Positions 8,133 through 17,733 of a stretch of 64,000 nucleotides of DNA are shown here, piece after piece (position 1 is the stretch's first letter; each line of letters starts with the position of its first letter). The notes below the pieces were generated by a model that had not been told where the DNA came from, did no database searches, and worked only from the letters and a program-made list of their open reading frames with translations. The stretch is from Cohnella pontilimi (GTDB lineage Bacteria; Bacillota; Bacilli; Paenibacillales; Paenibacillaceae): positions 496,001 through 560,000 of the forward strand of contig NZ_SUPK01000001.1 of NCBI RefSeq assembly GCF_005049045.1. Direction: 5' to 3'. Position numbers and translations under genes: made by a program.

Positions 8133-11100
8133 TCAGCCTGTTTTTTCGGTTGCGATGTCTCGCCATTCCGCCTGGATCTCAAGCAGCTTCTGCCGCTCTT
8201 CCGGCCGGAACATGGACTCGCCCAAGCTTTGCGCATAGGATGCCAAATCGCGCGAGAGTTCCGCATACGCCATCGTCAAGGAAGATTGCAGCCAAGCTTG
8301 GATTTTATCGTCCCACTGCCGTTTCAAACGGTCCAGACGTTCATCCGCAAAGCGGAACAACAGATCGGCCGTTTCGTCGCGAAGCGCCGTACTGCCGTCA
8401 TTCTCGAAAAAGTGTTTCGGCGACTTAAACGACTGCCACAACCGTTTGATCTCCATCTGCGGTCCATCTGCAAACGGATCTACATAAGGCAGCTCGATCG
8501 CGGGAAGGGCCGGTGTCTCGGCCATGAAACCTTGCGCGGCCAAAGTGGAAGCGGCAGCCGCGATTTTCTCTTCCACGGTGCGCCGGAGCAGAAGCTCCAG
8601 TCTCAAGCCCGAGGTGCGCAATTCCTGCAGCAAGTCCTCGCCGACGCTTCGCTTCAGATCGTCCCAGCAGGCGGCGAGCATTTTTTTCAAATCCCGGCCG
8701 TCGTCCTGCAGGATGGATGGGTGAAAAGCGGTTTTAAAATGTTCCGTGTACCGGTATCGCACCCGTTGTCTTAGGTGATACAGCTGCTCGGCCGCTTCCT
8801 GCAGCAGCGGCTGAACCGCGGCGGCCGGAAGCTCCGCCCCCTCTTGCTCCCGCCAACGCTCCGCCTGCTGCAGCAGCTGCTTCGCCTGTGCCTCGCGTGT
8901 TGCCGCATCCGCGGAAGCCGATTGCAGCCAGGCATCCAGCTGTTTGCCGGCGCGTTCCACTTCCTTGCGGGCGGAGGCGGTCGCCAGACCGCCCAATTCG
9001 GATTCCGCGAACCGGCGGAACGATTGCTCGAACGCGGCAAGGCCGGACGATGCCAACAATTCCGAATTTCCGGCCCGCTTTGCTTGCAAGCCGTTCAGGC
9101 TGGATACGCCGAACAGCCGCGGGCTGCGGATCCCGTGCTTGAGAAGCTGCCCCGCCACGTGATCCTTCACCGCCTGCAGCTCGCTCTCCGACGCCGCGAG
9201 ATCGGCTGCGTTGATCACGAAAAACATTTTATCAAGCTCGAATACGTCCTTCACACTGCCGAGCTGGTTCAAAAACTGCCGGTCGGCTTCCGTGAACGCG
9301 TGGTTGTAATATGTCACGAATAGAACAGCGTCGGCGTTCTTGATGTACTCGAAGGCCACGCCCGTATGACGGGCGTTGATCGAGTCCGCTCCTGGCGTGT
9401 CCACGAGAACGGCGCCTCCGCGCGTCAACGGCGAATCGACGAATAAGTCGATCTCCGCCACAAAGCAGGAGGCTTGTTCTTCCGCCGCGTACCGGCGGTA
9501 ATCTTCCCCTTCCGCCCGGAATCGGGTGCCGAGCAGCTCCGCGTAGCGGGACCAGCCGTCCAACGCTGCGCGAAGAAAAGACAAATGAGGCTTGCCCCGC
9601 GGATGCACTTCATCCGGCGACATTTTCCCGGCTAAGGAAAGAAGTTCGCCTGCGGCATCCCCTGCCGAATCAATATTTGTCTGTGCAATTCCCAGACGAC
9701 GCAGCGAAAACCGAATATCATCCAGAAGCGCTTCCTTCGTCTTCATCGTCACGAGTGCCGAACCGTCCGGAAATTGTTCAGTCGGTGCCACAATGCGATT
9801 GATGGTCGCCGTCGTCGGATTCGGCGAGACCGGCAGCGCCGGCACGCCGACCAAGGCGTTCGCGAAAGACGATTTGCCCGCGCTGAACGCCCCGAACAAA
9901 GCGATCGTGAACCGTTTGTTCCGATAACGGGCGGCCGTGGCCTTCAGGCTGTCGGCGGTTTTCGCGAGCGCCGGCAGCGGCGATAGGACTCGAGCGGCCC
10001 TCTCCAGCAGCTCGGCCGCCCCGCCTGACGCGCCCAGCCGGAACTCCGGCCCGGCAATCGGACGCTGCGGAGTTGGTTCGATCGAAGTTTCTTCGACGGA
10101 TGCACGGATTCCGGAGACCGGTTGCGTTTGAAGTGCGGCCGGCTTCGGGAGCTCCGCGGATTCAGCTGCAGAATCCGCGGGCAGCAGGGTAAGCAAACGA
10201 TCCGTCTCCGCCCTTTCCGCTGCCTCCAGCTCGTAAAGCGCGGCCGCCGCCTGCTCCCGTACGGACAATTCGGCCAATTTCCGCCGCAAATCCGCTTCCA
10301 TCCGTTCCCGTTCCGGCGCCCACATCGGTTCCAGGTTCGCTTCCATCCACTTCAAAGCCTGTCTCCGATAATAACTTCGGATGTCGGAACTGATCTCGGA
10401 AGCATACTGCAGCGTCGCTTGCCCGTCGGCGCCCATGCCCGGCTTCACCCGGCTGCGCAGCCATTCGGCAGATACCGGCTCGAACGCTTCCTCCAAGGAC
10501 GCTTCCATCGCCTCGCCTTCCCAGCCGGCTTCGTGCGCCGCATGGCGAAGCAGCTCTCGGGCGTGGCCGTTCACATGAGCCGTAATTTGCCGGTTCACGT
10601 CATCCGTTAGAAACGCAAGGCGCCTTTCCCGCTCCGCTTCGTTTTTGGCCGCGCCGGCCAGCCACCCGACCTTGAAGCCGGGCTGCAAGCTCTCCAGCAC
10701 GTCTCTCGCTTTGTCTCTCGTCTCCGCGGGCGTGAGGTTGGCGTTGGACAGCAGCCGTTCAAGCTCCTCGCGGATGGTGTCCTGCTTTCTGGCCGATGAG
10801 GAACTCACGGCTTCTAGCTCACGGTTCAATTGCTCCCGCAGGGCGGCAAGCTCGGCCAACGTGTCGGCGGCGTCGCCCAGCTGCTCCTGCAGCAGCTCTC
10901 TCGCTTCCCGGTTACGCACATACAGCGTTTCCCGGAACTGCTCCGCCAAATAGCGGGCCGACCGTTCCGCCGAACGGGCCGTCAGCACCTCGCGCATCGG
11001 CTGCAGCTTCCGCAGCAGAGACAGCAGCTCTTCCCATTGTGACAACGGGTGGTCCGGCTGCCTTAACGACAAAAACAGAAATCCGGCCGGTTCGATCCGC

Positions 11101-11813
11101 CACGTTTCCATCGCTTGTTGGAGGCCTTCACGGAAAGCTTCAAACGTGACTTCCTCTTCCCGGTGCTTATCGATTTGGTTCACGATCACATAAGTCGGTT
11201 TATCCCATTCCGCCAAAGCTCGAAGAAAGCGGAAATTTACGTCCGAGAGGACATGATTGTAGTCCGTTACGTAGAACACGACGTCCGCGAGATGGAGGGC
11301 GGATTCCGTCGCCGCCCGGTGGGCCGAATCGGTGGAATCGACGCCCGGCGTATCCACGATCGCCATCCGGTCTCCCAGAATCGAAACCGGATACGAAACG
11401 TCGATGGAAGCTACACCTTCTCCGTCTATTGCAAAACCGTGCAAGTCTTGCACCGGAATTTCCCGCTCCAGCGATACGTTGCCGCTTCGGTCACGAAACG
11501 TCATCCGTGCGGACGGCTCCCCGTTCACGACGGTCACGACATTGGCGCTGGTCGGGATCGGGGACGACGGCAGCAGCGACGCACCGCACAGCGCGTTCAC
11601 CAGCGTCGACTTGCCGGCCGAGAAATGTCCGCAAAAAGCGACCGTCAGCAGGCCTTTGCCCAATTTGGCCTCGAGTTCGCGAAACTTGACGGCGAGATCA
11701 GCGTCGCCTCTCTCTTGGACATAGTCCGCCATTCTGTCCAATGCCGAACGCATGGATTCGGTATGTTGAGGGGTTTTATTTTGCTCTGGAGCGGTCCAAT
11801 CGAGTCGATTCAA
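8133..11813 (-). CDS. dynA: Tandem dynamin-like GTPase (DynA type)
   Basis: Membrane-remodelling GTPase of 1226 aa. It contains two complete dynamin-like units in one chain, as in Bacillus subtilis DynA (YpbR). The first P-loop is GHFSAGKSTLVNAL (about residues 62-75) with a switch region VDTPGVDS. The second is GAFSAGKSSFANAL (about residue 640) with VDTPGADS. Each GTPase is followed by long helical, Glu/Gln/Ala-rich segments forming the stalk. Family members tether and fuse membranes and help protect cells against membrane-attacking phages and antibiotics. The gene overlaps nth by 4 bases (ATGA), so it is probably co-translated with it. Confidence 0.92.
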   Translation of the reverse strand: MNRLDWTAPEQNKTPQHTESMRSALDRMADYVQERGDADLAVKFRELEAKLGKGLLTVAFCGHFSAGKSTLVNALCGASLLPSSPIPTSANVVTVVNGEPSARMTFRDRSGNVSLEREIPVQDLHGFAIDGEGVASIDVSYPVSILGDRMAIVDTPGVDSTDSAHRAATESALHLADVVFYVTDYNHVLSDVNFRFLRALAEWDKPTYVIVNQIDKHREEEVTFEAFREGLQQAMETWRIEPAGFLFLSLRQPDHPLSQWEELLSLLRKLQPMREVLTARSAERSARYLAEQFRETLYVRNREARELLQEQLGDAADTLAELAALREQLNRELEAVSSSSARKQDTIREELERLLSNANLTPAETRDKARDVLESLQPGFKVGWLAGAAKNEAERERRLAFLTDDVNRQITAHVNGHARELLRHAAHEAGWEGEAMEASLEEAFEPVSAEWLRSRVKPGMGADGQATLQYASEISSDIRSYYRRQALKWMEANLEPMWAPERERMEADLRRKLAELSVREQAAAALYELEAAERAETDRLLTLLPADSAAESAELPKPAALQTQPVSGIRASVEETSIEPTPQRPIAGPEFRLGASGGAAELLERAARVLSPLPALAKTADSLKATAARYRNKRFTIALFGAFSAGKSSFANALVGVPALPVSPNPTTATINRIVAPTEQFPDGSALVTMKTKEALLDDIRFSLRRLGIAQTNIDSAGDAAGELLSLAGKMSPDEVHPRGKPHLSFLRAALDGWSRYAELLGTRFRAEGEDYRRYAAEEQASCFVAEIDLFVDSPLTRGGAVLVDTPGADSINARHTGVAFEYIKNADAVLFVTYYNHAFTEADRQFLNQLGSVKDVFELDKMFFVINAADLAASESELQAVKDHVAGQLLKHGIRSPRLFGVSSLNGLQAKRAGNSELLASSGLAAFEQSFRRFAESELGGLATASARKEVERAGKQLDAWLQSASADAATREAQAKQLLQQAERWREQEGAELPAAAVQPLLQEAAEQLYHLRQRVRYRYTEHFKTAFHPSILQDDGRDLKKMLAACWDDLKRSVGEDLLQELRTSGLRLELLLRRTVEEKIAAAASTLAAQGFMAETPALPAIELPYVDPFADGPQMEIKRLWQSFKSPKHFFENDGSTALRDETADLLFRFADERLDRLKRQWDDKIQAWLQSSLTMAYAELSRDLASYAQSLGESMFRPEERQKLLEIQAEWRDIATEKTG

Positions 11814-12499
11814 GATGTCGCGCTCCTTTTCGTTTTTTTCACAGGTGTTTTGCGCAATGCCGCTTTCATTCGGGCCTTGCCTTCCTTACAATGATCCAGC
11901 AGCGGACACACTTCGCACTTCGGATTTTGCGCCTTGCAATGATAACGGCCGAAAAAAATAAGCCGATGGTGCGTAATCGTCCATTCGTCGCGGGGGACGA
12001 GTTTCATCAGCTTCTTCTCGACTTCCAGCACGGAATCGTCCGGCTTGGCGGCGCCAAGCCGCTTCGAAACTCGTTCGACATGCGTGTCCACGGCGATCGC
12101 CGGAACATCGAACGCATTCGACATCACGACATTCGCTGTCTTTCGCCCGACGCCGGGCAGCTCGGTGAGCGCTTCGTGCTCCCGCGGCACTTCTCCTTCG
12201 TATTTGTCCAGCAAAATACGGCACAGCTTCTGGATGTTGGCCGCTTTATTGCGGAACAGGCCGATCCTGCGGATATCGTTCTCCAGCTCTTCCAGCGGCA
12301 CGTTCAAATAGTCTTGCGGCGTCTTATATTTATCAAATAGCGAAGCGGTCACCTTGTTCACCGTCTCGTCCGTGCATTGGGCCGACAGCAATACGGCAAT
12401 GACAAGTTCGAACGGGTTGCGGTGATTCAACTCGCACTTCGCATCCGGGAACATTTCGGCAATCGTGTCCAAAATGTGCCTCATCTTGATGGCATTCAT
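11810..12499 (-). CDS. nth: Endonuclease III, DNA glycosylase/AP lyase
   Basis: Base-excision repair enzyme (229 aa) that removes oxidised pyrimidines and nicks abasic sites. The helix-hairpin-helix LPGVGRKTANVV holds the catalytic Lys, and VDTHVERVS holds the catalytic Asp. The C-terminal cysteines have the C-x6-C-x2-C-x5-C spacing of the 4Fe-4S cluster (CKAQNPKCEVCPLLDHC). In Bacillus nth follows dnaD and precedes ypoC and ponA. Here it is separated from dnaD by about 28 kb and is coupled to dynA instead, so the ancestral order has been broken. Confidence 0.96.
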   Translation of the reverse strand: MNAIKMRHILDTIAEMFPDAKCELNHRNPFELVIAVLLSAQCTDETVNKVTASLFDKYKTPQDYLNVPLEELENDIRRIGLFRNKAANIQKLCRILLDKYEGEVPREHEALTELPGVGRKTANVVMSNAFDVPAIAVDTHVERVSKRLGAAKPDDSVLEVEKKLMKLVPRDEWTITHHRLIFFGRYHCKAQNPKCEVCPLLDHCKEGKARMKAALRKTPVKKTKRSATS

Positions 12500-12573
12500 G
12501 CTTTTTCGGCTCTCCTATCCTGATCGTTCCTCCCAAGTTTAACGAAACTTCGCCCACCCGGCAATATTCCCCC

Positions 12574-12602
12574 CAAAAAAGAATAGCCGCCCGAAGGCGG
12601 CC
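12574..12602 (-). terminator. Rho-independent terminator after the SLH gene
   Basis: On the minus strand GCCGCC-TTCG-GGCGGC forms a stem closed by the very stable UUCG tetraloop, followed by TATTCTTTTTT. It starts 14 bases past the SLH-protein stop codon. Confidence 0.92.
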
Positions 12603-12615
12603 TCTTGCGCGTTCA

Positions 12616-15315
12616 TTATTTCGCGATTTCCACGACTTTACCTCGAAGAATATAGAGGGAAATGACGTCGTCGTCTTTCAAATCCGTCGGATTCAGCAGC
12701 GCGGCGCCCTGATGGATATACGCCTGCGCGTGCAGCGCATACGTATAATTTTCGTCCAGCGTCGATCTTTTGACATCGATCGATTGCGACCCCGCGCTAT
12801 ATTTCCAGAAGTATTTGCGAAGCACGGGGATGACCTCCACGAAGATCCGGTCGTTCTCGTCCTGACGAATTTCTACCCGGTCTTCCGGTTGGATCACGGA
12901 AAGAGAGCCAAGCGAGACGTTATCCCGAACAATAACCGGAGATCCGCCCACGGACTTGGTGACGGTCGTTCCGTTGCTCAGCTCTATATTGATGGTAGAA
13001 GCCGACGCGTTTACGGAAACGACTTTGCCGAATGCCAACCTGGCGTTTTTGATCACGCTCGGTGTTTTGCCCTGGAACGAGATGTTCACCAACATGCCGG
13101 CGGAGAACTGGGAGAGCGGCTTTGCGGTGCCGTTCTCGTCCTGCAGCACGACGTTGGACGGGAGCACCCATTCTTCCACGACGGAGGTTCCGGTTTTTTG
13201 GGCCCGAAGCTTGAGTGCGGCAGCGTCTACCGAAACGACCTCAAATTGCGCGCGCTTGTGCACCTGAATGGCCGAGGCCTGATCCTGCGAGCCGTTGAGC
13301 AAAGCGCTGACTTGATCCCCGACATTCACTTGCGTATAGGAAGAAGAGGTTTGTCCGTAGATCTCCACAACAGGATATGTGTACGGCAGCGTGACCGTAT
13401 TGGCGCCGACCTGCAATTTCAGCGTTTTGGCGGTTGTATTGTTTTCCAGCACCGTACCGGTATATTTGGCCACGATCGATACGTATACCGCATTCTCACC
13501 GCTAAAGCTCACCATCAGCTTTTTACCCGGCACCGTGATGAGCGGCAGCGCGGTTTCGGCGGAAAGCGACTGCCCGTTTAAGTCGTATCGGACATTCGGA
13601 ACCAGGATCAAATTGCGCGGTTTGCCGCTCGCGTCAATCAACGAAAGCGTCTTGGTGCCAGCCACATAACCGGCGACAGTCGCGCCCATCATCGTTTCCA
13701 CGTTCCGGCCGGTAACCGTAATTTGAGACACCTTGTCGGCTGAGTCCAAAGTAAGGGTGACCGTATCCCCCTTTTGCAGATCCGCGACGGTCGCATCCTG
13801 CATGCCGGTGATCCGGACGGCAGCGCCGGAAGCCAGGAACTTGGCGCTCAAGCTGCCATTCACGGTAAACAGAATCGTATCCCGATCTTTCACATAGCTG
13901 TCGAACGTACCGGTGACGGTCGTCTGAGCAGGTTTGGCCATCTGAACGCTGACGACGACCCCCGACTTCACCTCGTAGGAGATCATGTCGCCGGTTTTCA
14001 GCTGGTCGGCTTTGACGAACACGTCTCCCTGTTTAAACGTGGCGGTCGGAGAAACGGTCAACTTCGTCGTTTCGGATGTAGACGTGTCGGCCACTTCCAG
14101 GCTTCCGGATGCCGGATTCCAAGCGGTCACGATTCCGCTGCCGTTCTTATTGACGACGGACTGTTTCACGGAAATGGCTAGAATCTTCGGCTCGGCACGC
14201 ACCTTGTCGACGATCAGCGTCACCTGGGCGTCTGCCGGGATGTCCGCCAGCGCAATCTTCTTTCCTTGCGCGTCGGTCACGACGGGTTCGTAGTTTTTGT
14301 CGTATTTGTAATCTTTGAATCCATCGTCTACCGATAACCATACCGAGGAAGTCGTAGCCGTCAGCTTGCTGAACGTTCCTTCCAACGTGGTAACGTACGT
14401 TTGATTGTCCAGCTGCTCGACGTATCCGACGGATCCGTCCTCCGCTTTAATCAGCATCGTTTTACTGTACGGTTTCAATGTTGCAGCGGGAACCGCTTTG
14501 TCCGAGTCGAAGCGGGTAATCATCGCGGATGCGGAAATCGTATAATCCACAATGGTCCCATTATCGAGCAGCAGGCTCAATTTGCCGCTGTCCGAAGTGA
14601 GTAAGGTTCCATATACTTGGCCGGAATAGGCGACGTTGATTTTGGATTCCGCCTTGCTGAACAGCTTGGCGATCGCGGCTCTTGTGATCGGCGATTTCGG
14701 CTCGAATGTGGTCGGTGTCACCCCGCTGACCAGCCCTTGCTCAACGGCGGTCAGCACGTAGGGGCGGAGATTCGCTTCCATTTTCGCGTTATCGGAAAAA
14801 GCGGTGGCTTTGCCGGCGTTGTCTGCGGCCGCCGACTCTTTGCCGATGGCGCGAACGAGCAACCGGGCCACCCATTCCCGGGACGCGTTCGTTTTGCCCC
14901 AAGGCTTGCCCTTCTCCTGATTGGCGAGCGCATATTCTTCGTCGGCCAACAAAATCTTCTGCTTAAATGCTTCTACTATGTATGGCTTGGCATAGTCGTC
15001 GACCTGAAACGACGACGGGAAAGCGATGGAACCGCCGACGGAAATATTGTCGGCCAAACCCATGAACTTCAAGGCAACGATGACCGCGTCTTCCCTCCGG
15101 ATCGAATCGTTCGGCCGAAATTTGCCCTCGTTGCCTTTAATGATGTTTTGAAGCGCGAGCTTCACCATGTCTTTCTCCGCCCAGTGACCCTTCACGTCGC
15201 TGAACACGGGCGCGGCGGCCGAGACGCCCGATGCGGACCAAGTCGTTCCGGTCCACACGAATGCCGCGAGCGCGATTACCATCGCCGTTCTTTTGAATGA
15301 AGCGTTCGTTTCCAT
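12616..15315 (-). CDS. S-layer homology (SLH) domain surface protein
   Basis: Secreted cell-wall-bound protein of 899 aa. A basic start and a hydrophobic segment ending in ASGVSAAAP form a signal peptide. Three SLH modules follow (about residues 36-90, 100-165 and 170-225), with the usual FSDVKGHWAE, TAVEQGLVSG and ITRAAIAKLF-like blocks. SLH modules bind pyruvylated secondary cell-wall polymer. The remaining roughly 670 residues are Thr/Val/Ser-rich beta strands with recurring G-x-V/T and K-x-GD-x-V patterns, which look like repeated small beta domains. I recognise no enzyme there. It lies downstream of the amidase gene on the same strand, with only a weak hairpin between, so the two may share transcripts. 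Confidence 0.88.
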   Translation of the reverse strand: METNASFKRTAMVIALAAFVWTGTTWSASGVSAAAPVFSDVKGHWAEKDMVKLALQNIIKGNEGKFRPNDSIRREDAVIVALKFMGLADNISVGGSIAFPSSFQVDDYAKPYIVEAFKQKILLADEEYALANQEKGKPWGKTNASREWVARLLVRAIGKESAAADNAGKATAFSDNAKMEANLRPYVLTAVEQGLVSGVTPTTFEPKSPITRAAIAKLFSKAESKINVAYSGQVYGTLLTSDSGKLSLLLDNGTIVDYTISASAMITRFDSDKAVPAATLKPYSKTMLIKAEDGSVGYVEQLDNQTYVTTLEGTFSKLTATTSSVWLSVDDGFKDYKYDKNYEPVVTDAQGKKIALADIPADAQVTLIVDKVRAEPKILAISVKQSVVNKNGSGIVTAWNPASGSLEVADTSTSETTKLTVSPTATFKQGDVFVKADQLKTGDMISYEVKSGVVVSVQMAKPAQTTVTGTFDSYVKDRDTILFTVNGSLSAKFLASGAAVRITGMQDATVADLQKGDTVTLTLDSADKVSQITVTGRNVETMMGATVAGYVAGTKTLSLIDASGKPRNLILVPNVRYDLNGQSLSAETALPLITVPGKKLMVSFSGENAVYVSIVAKYTGTVLENNTTAKTLKLQVGANTVTLPYTYPVVEIYGQTSSSYTQVNVGDQVSALLNGSQDQASAIQVHKRAQFEVVSVDAAALKLRAQKTGTSVVEEWVLPSNVVLQDENGTAKPLSQFSAGMLVNISFQGKTPSVIKNARLAFGKVVSVNASASTINIELSNGTTVTKSVGGSPVIVRDNVSLGSLSVIQPEDRVEIRQDENDRIFVEVIPVLRKYFWKYSAGSQSIDVKRSTLDENYTYALHAQAYIHQGAALLNPTDLKDDDVISLYILRGKVVEIAK

Positions 15316-15343
15316 ACCGGTTTCTCTCCCCTGATACAGATAT

Positions 15344-15367
15344 GCCGGCCCCCCGAAGAGGGCCGGT
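15344..15367 (-). other. Intergenic hairpin without T-run
   Basis: A 7-bp GC stem (CCGGCCC/GGGCCGG) with an 8-base loop sits between the amidase stop and the SLH-protein start. No T-tract follows on either strand, so it is more likely an mRNA-processing or partial attenuation structure than a full terminator. Confidence 0.5.
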
Positions 15368-15372
15368 TGGTA

Positions 15373-16908
15373 TTACGGCAAATTGAAGTATTGCTTGAAG
15401 GAAGTCGCGATGGCTGCCGCCACCCGATCCTGTAAAGCTTCCGTAAACAGCTTAGGTCCGTCGTTATCGTTGGACAAATAGCCGACTTCCAGCAGCGCAG
15501 CGGGCATCGTCGTGTACTTGATCACTTTGAAATTTGCGGTGCGTACTCCGCCATCTTTGAAGCCTGTCGCGGCTACCGCGTTCTTGTGCAGCAATTTCGT
15601 AAATGCCAAGCTGTCCGCACGTGTATAGTACGTTTCCGTACCATTCGTTGCCTTATAGTAGCTGTTGGCGTGCACGGAAAGGAACAAATCCGCATTTAAC
15701 GAATTGGCCAAATTCACCCGGTCGTCGAGCGTAGGATAAACGTCCGACTCGCGAGTGAGCACGAGATTAATGTTCGGATCGTTCTCCAGCAGCGCTTTGA
15801 CTTTTTTGACGATGATCAGGTTGAATTCCTTCTCCCACCGTCCGACTACGCTTGGCGCCCCCGGGTCGCTTCCTCCGTGGCCGGCGTCGAGAACAATGGT
15901 CACACGGCCGTCTTTCGGTTCCGGTTTGCTGAGCTGGATCCGGATTTCTCCACTCAAAGCATTGTTGGCCAACTGGTAGTTCCACCGTTGGTTCAGGTCG
16001 AGAACGACGCGAACCGTTTTGGGGTTGTCCGCGTAGTTCGAAAAACGAATCTTTTGCAGCGCTTCATGTCCGGCAACCGCAAGCTCCGCGATTTGGCCGA
16101 CGCCCGGAAGTCCGTTCGCAAAAACCGGAGCGTTGTCCGCCGTGAAGTCCGCCGCGAATTCCGTATTCGGCAAATCGACCACGATCCGGTCGGGACCGGC
16201 CAGCACGTTGGTCGTCGGAGCGATGATTCCGTCATAACCGAGCACGACGGCATCGGTCTCATAACGAATTTGATGCAGATGCGCCTGTGCGGCGACGGGC
16301 GTTGTTCCGCCATTGGTGCCCGTGCCGTCCGCAGGGTCGACGACGCCGATCAATCCGCCGTCTGCCGGCGGGGTTCCGTTGCCGCCGTTGCCCGATACGT
16401 TACCGGAATCTGTTCCGGCATCGGCTCCCGTACCGCCGTTACCCGAACCGCTTCCGGTATTCACGCCCGATGCGGGAGTGTACAAAAATGCGGATTTGGT
16501 CGAACTTTCCCAAATAATTTGCAGGCCCAGCTGCTCTCCGACGAATTTGATCGGAATGAGCGTGGTGTCCGACCGGATAATCGGCACTTCGTTCATCACG
16601 ACGGATTTGCCGTTGACCGTCGCTTTCTTGTTGTTCACCGTCATCTTGATCAAGGAAGAGTTTTGCTGCAAAGACACCACTTTGCTCTTGGCGTCATAGC
16701 TCACCTTGTAACCCAGATTCTCGGCCACGATTCGAATCGGCACCAGCATGGAACTGTTGTACAGGGTCGGCGGTGCCTTGGCGGTTAACAGCTTCCCGTC
16801 CAAATAGAGCTTAGGTTCCGGGGCCGGCTTAGTTGCCGCTGCAGCGCCTCCGACGTTGGCAAATAAAATGAGGACGGCGACGGACAACAAGGAAATCCAC
16901 TTCTTCAT
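15373..16908 (-). CDS. Secreted N-acetylmuramoyl-L-alanine amidase with stalk and AMIN domains
   Basis: Peptidoglycan hydrolase of 511 aa. It has a signal peptide (residues 1-24, ending in GGAAAA) and a copper-amine-oxidase-N-like stalk domain (about residues 35-145, with LVPIRIVAENLG and LIPIKFVGEQLG). A Gly/Asn/Thr-rich linker (about 150-200) is followed by an AMIN domain (about 210-320) and a C-terminal Amidase_3 domain (about 330-511). The zinc and catalytic residues are in place: LDAGHGG, KEFN, SVHANS and LLEVGYLSN. AMIN domains target amidases to sites in the wall. The ATG has a GAGGTGAAG ribosome site. The SLH protein lies 57 bases downstream, so the two surface proteins probably work in the same envelope layer. 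Confidence 0.93.
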   Translation of the reverse strand: MKKWISLLSVAVLILFANVGGAAAATKPAPEPKLYLDGKLLTAKAPPTLYNSSMLVPIRIVAENLGYKVSYDAKSKVVSLQQNSSLIKMTVNNKKATVNGKSVVMNEVPIIRSDTTLIPIKFVGEQLGLQIIWESSTKSAFLYTPASGVNTGSGSGNGGTGADAGTDSGNVSGNGGNGTPPADGGLIGVVDPADGTGTNGGTTPVAAQAHLHQIRYETDAVVLGYDGIIAPTTNVLAGPDRIVVDLPNTEFAADFTADNAPVFANGLPGVGQIAELAVAGHEALQKIRFSNYADNPKTVRVVLDLNQRWNYQLANNALSGEIRIQLSKPEPKDGRVTIVLDAGHGGSDPGAPSVVGRWEKEFNLIIVKKVKALLENDPNINLVLTRESDVYPTLDDRVNLANSLNADLFLSVHANSYYKATNGTETYYTRADSLAFTKLLHKNAVAATGFKDGGVRTANFKVIKYTTMPAALLEVGYLSNDNDGPKLFTEALQDRVAAAIATSFKQYFNLP

Positions 16909-17023
16909 GCTTCACCTCGGTGTTGGTTGGAGTTAAGTCGACCGTACCGGAAGTCGGCGGTCTTTCCGGCTTGTCCACGAATTTTTAGACGTGAGAATCT
17001 AGCAAAAGTTTCGATAGAAAAGG

Positions 17024-17073
17024 GAAAAAAGGCCTTTTGGCCCGAATTTTCCCGTTTCGGTGCCAAAAGGCCT
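17024..17073 (-). terminator. Rho-independent terminator after leuD
   Basis: A 12-bp perfect stem, AGGCCTTTTGGC/GCCAAAAGGCCT, with a 20-base loop is followed on the minus strand by six T. It lies 42 bases past the leuD stop and ends the leuCD operon. Confidence 0.93.
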
Positions 17074-17114
17074 GTTTTATACCCGAAAATATGACGCTTG
17101 AATCAAATGATAGA

Positions 17115-17714
17115 TTAATATCCCGCTGCCGCCCGCTTGGCTTCATATGCCGAGATGGCCTCTTCGTGCTTCAGCGTCAGGCCGATGTCGTCAAGGCCTT
17201 GCAGCAGGAACTGACGACGGTGCTCGTCGAGGTCGAACGGAATGCTCAACCCTTGATCGTCGGAGATTACTTTGCTCTCCAAGTCGACCGTCAAACGATA
17301 ACCTTCGTTGGCGGCCGTACGCCGGAACAGTTCATCCACTTGCTCTTCGGTGAGCTTGATCGGCAAAATGCCGTTTTTAAAGCAGTTGTTGTAAAAAATG
17401 TCCGCGAACGACGGGGCGATCACGCAGCGGAAGCCGTAGTCCAAAATCGCCCAAGGCGCGTGCTCGCGGGAAGAGCCGCATCCGAAATTGGCGCGGGAAA
17501 GCAGTACCGAGGCGCCTTGGTACCGCGGCTGATTCAGGGAGAATTCGGGAATTTCGTTCCCCTTCTCATCCCAGCGCCATTCGAAAAACAGGAATTGGCC
17601 GAAGCCGCTCCGCTCGATGCGCTTCAAAAATTGTTTCGGAATAATGGCATCGGTGTCCACATTCACCCGGTCGACCGGCGCGACGAGACCCGTCATTTTC
17701 ACAAAAGGCTGCAT
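17115..17714 (-). CDS. leuD: 3-isopropylmalate dehydratase small subunit
   Basis: Small, swivelling subunit (199 aa) of isopropylmalate isomerase in leucine synthesis. It is recognised by the start [21 protein letters not shown], the block [14 protein letters not shown], and [17 protein letters not shown]. It lies 19 bases after leuC and is followed by a strong terminator. The rest of the leucine pathway (leuA, leuB) is not in the window. Confidence 0.96.
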   Translation of the reverse strand: MQPFVKMTGLVAPVDRVNVDTDAIIPKQFLKRIERSGFGQFLFFEWRWDEKGNEIPEFSLNQPRYQGASVLLSRANFGCGSSREHAPWAILDYGFRCVIAPSFADIFYNNCFKNGILPIKLTEEQVDELFRRTAANEGYRLTVDLESKVISDDQGLSIPFDLDEHRRQFLLQGLDDIGLTLKHEEAISAYEAKRAAAGY

Positions 17715-17733
17715 GTTCGGTTTCCTCCTTTTC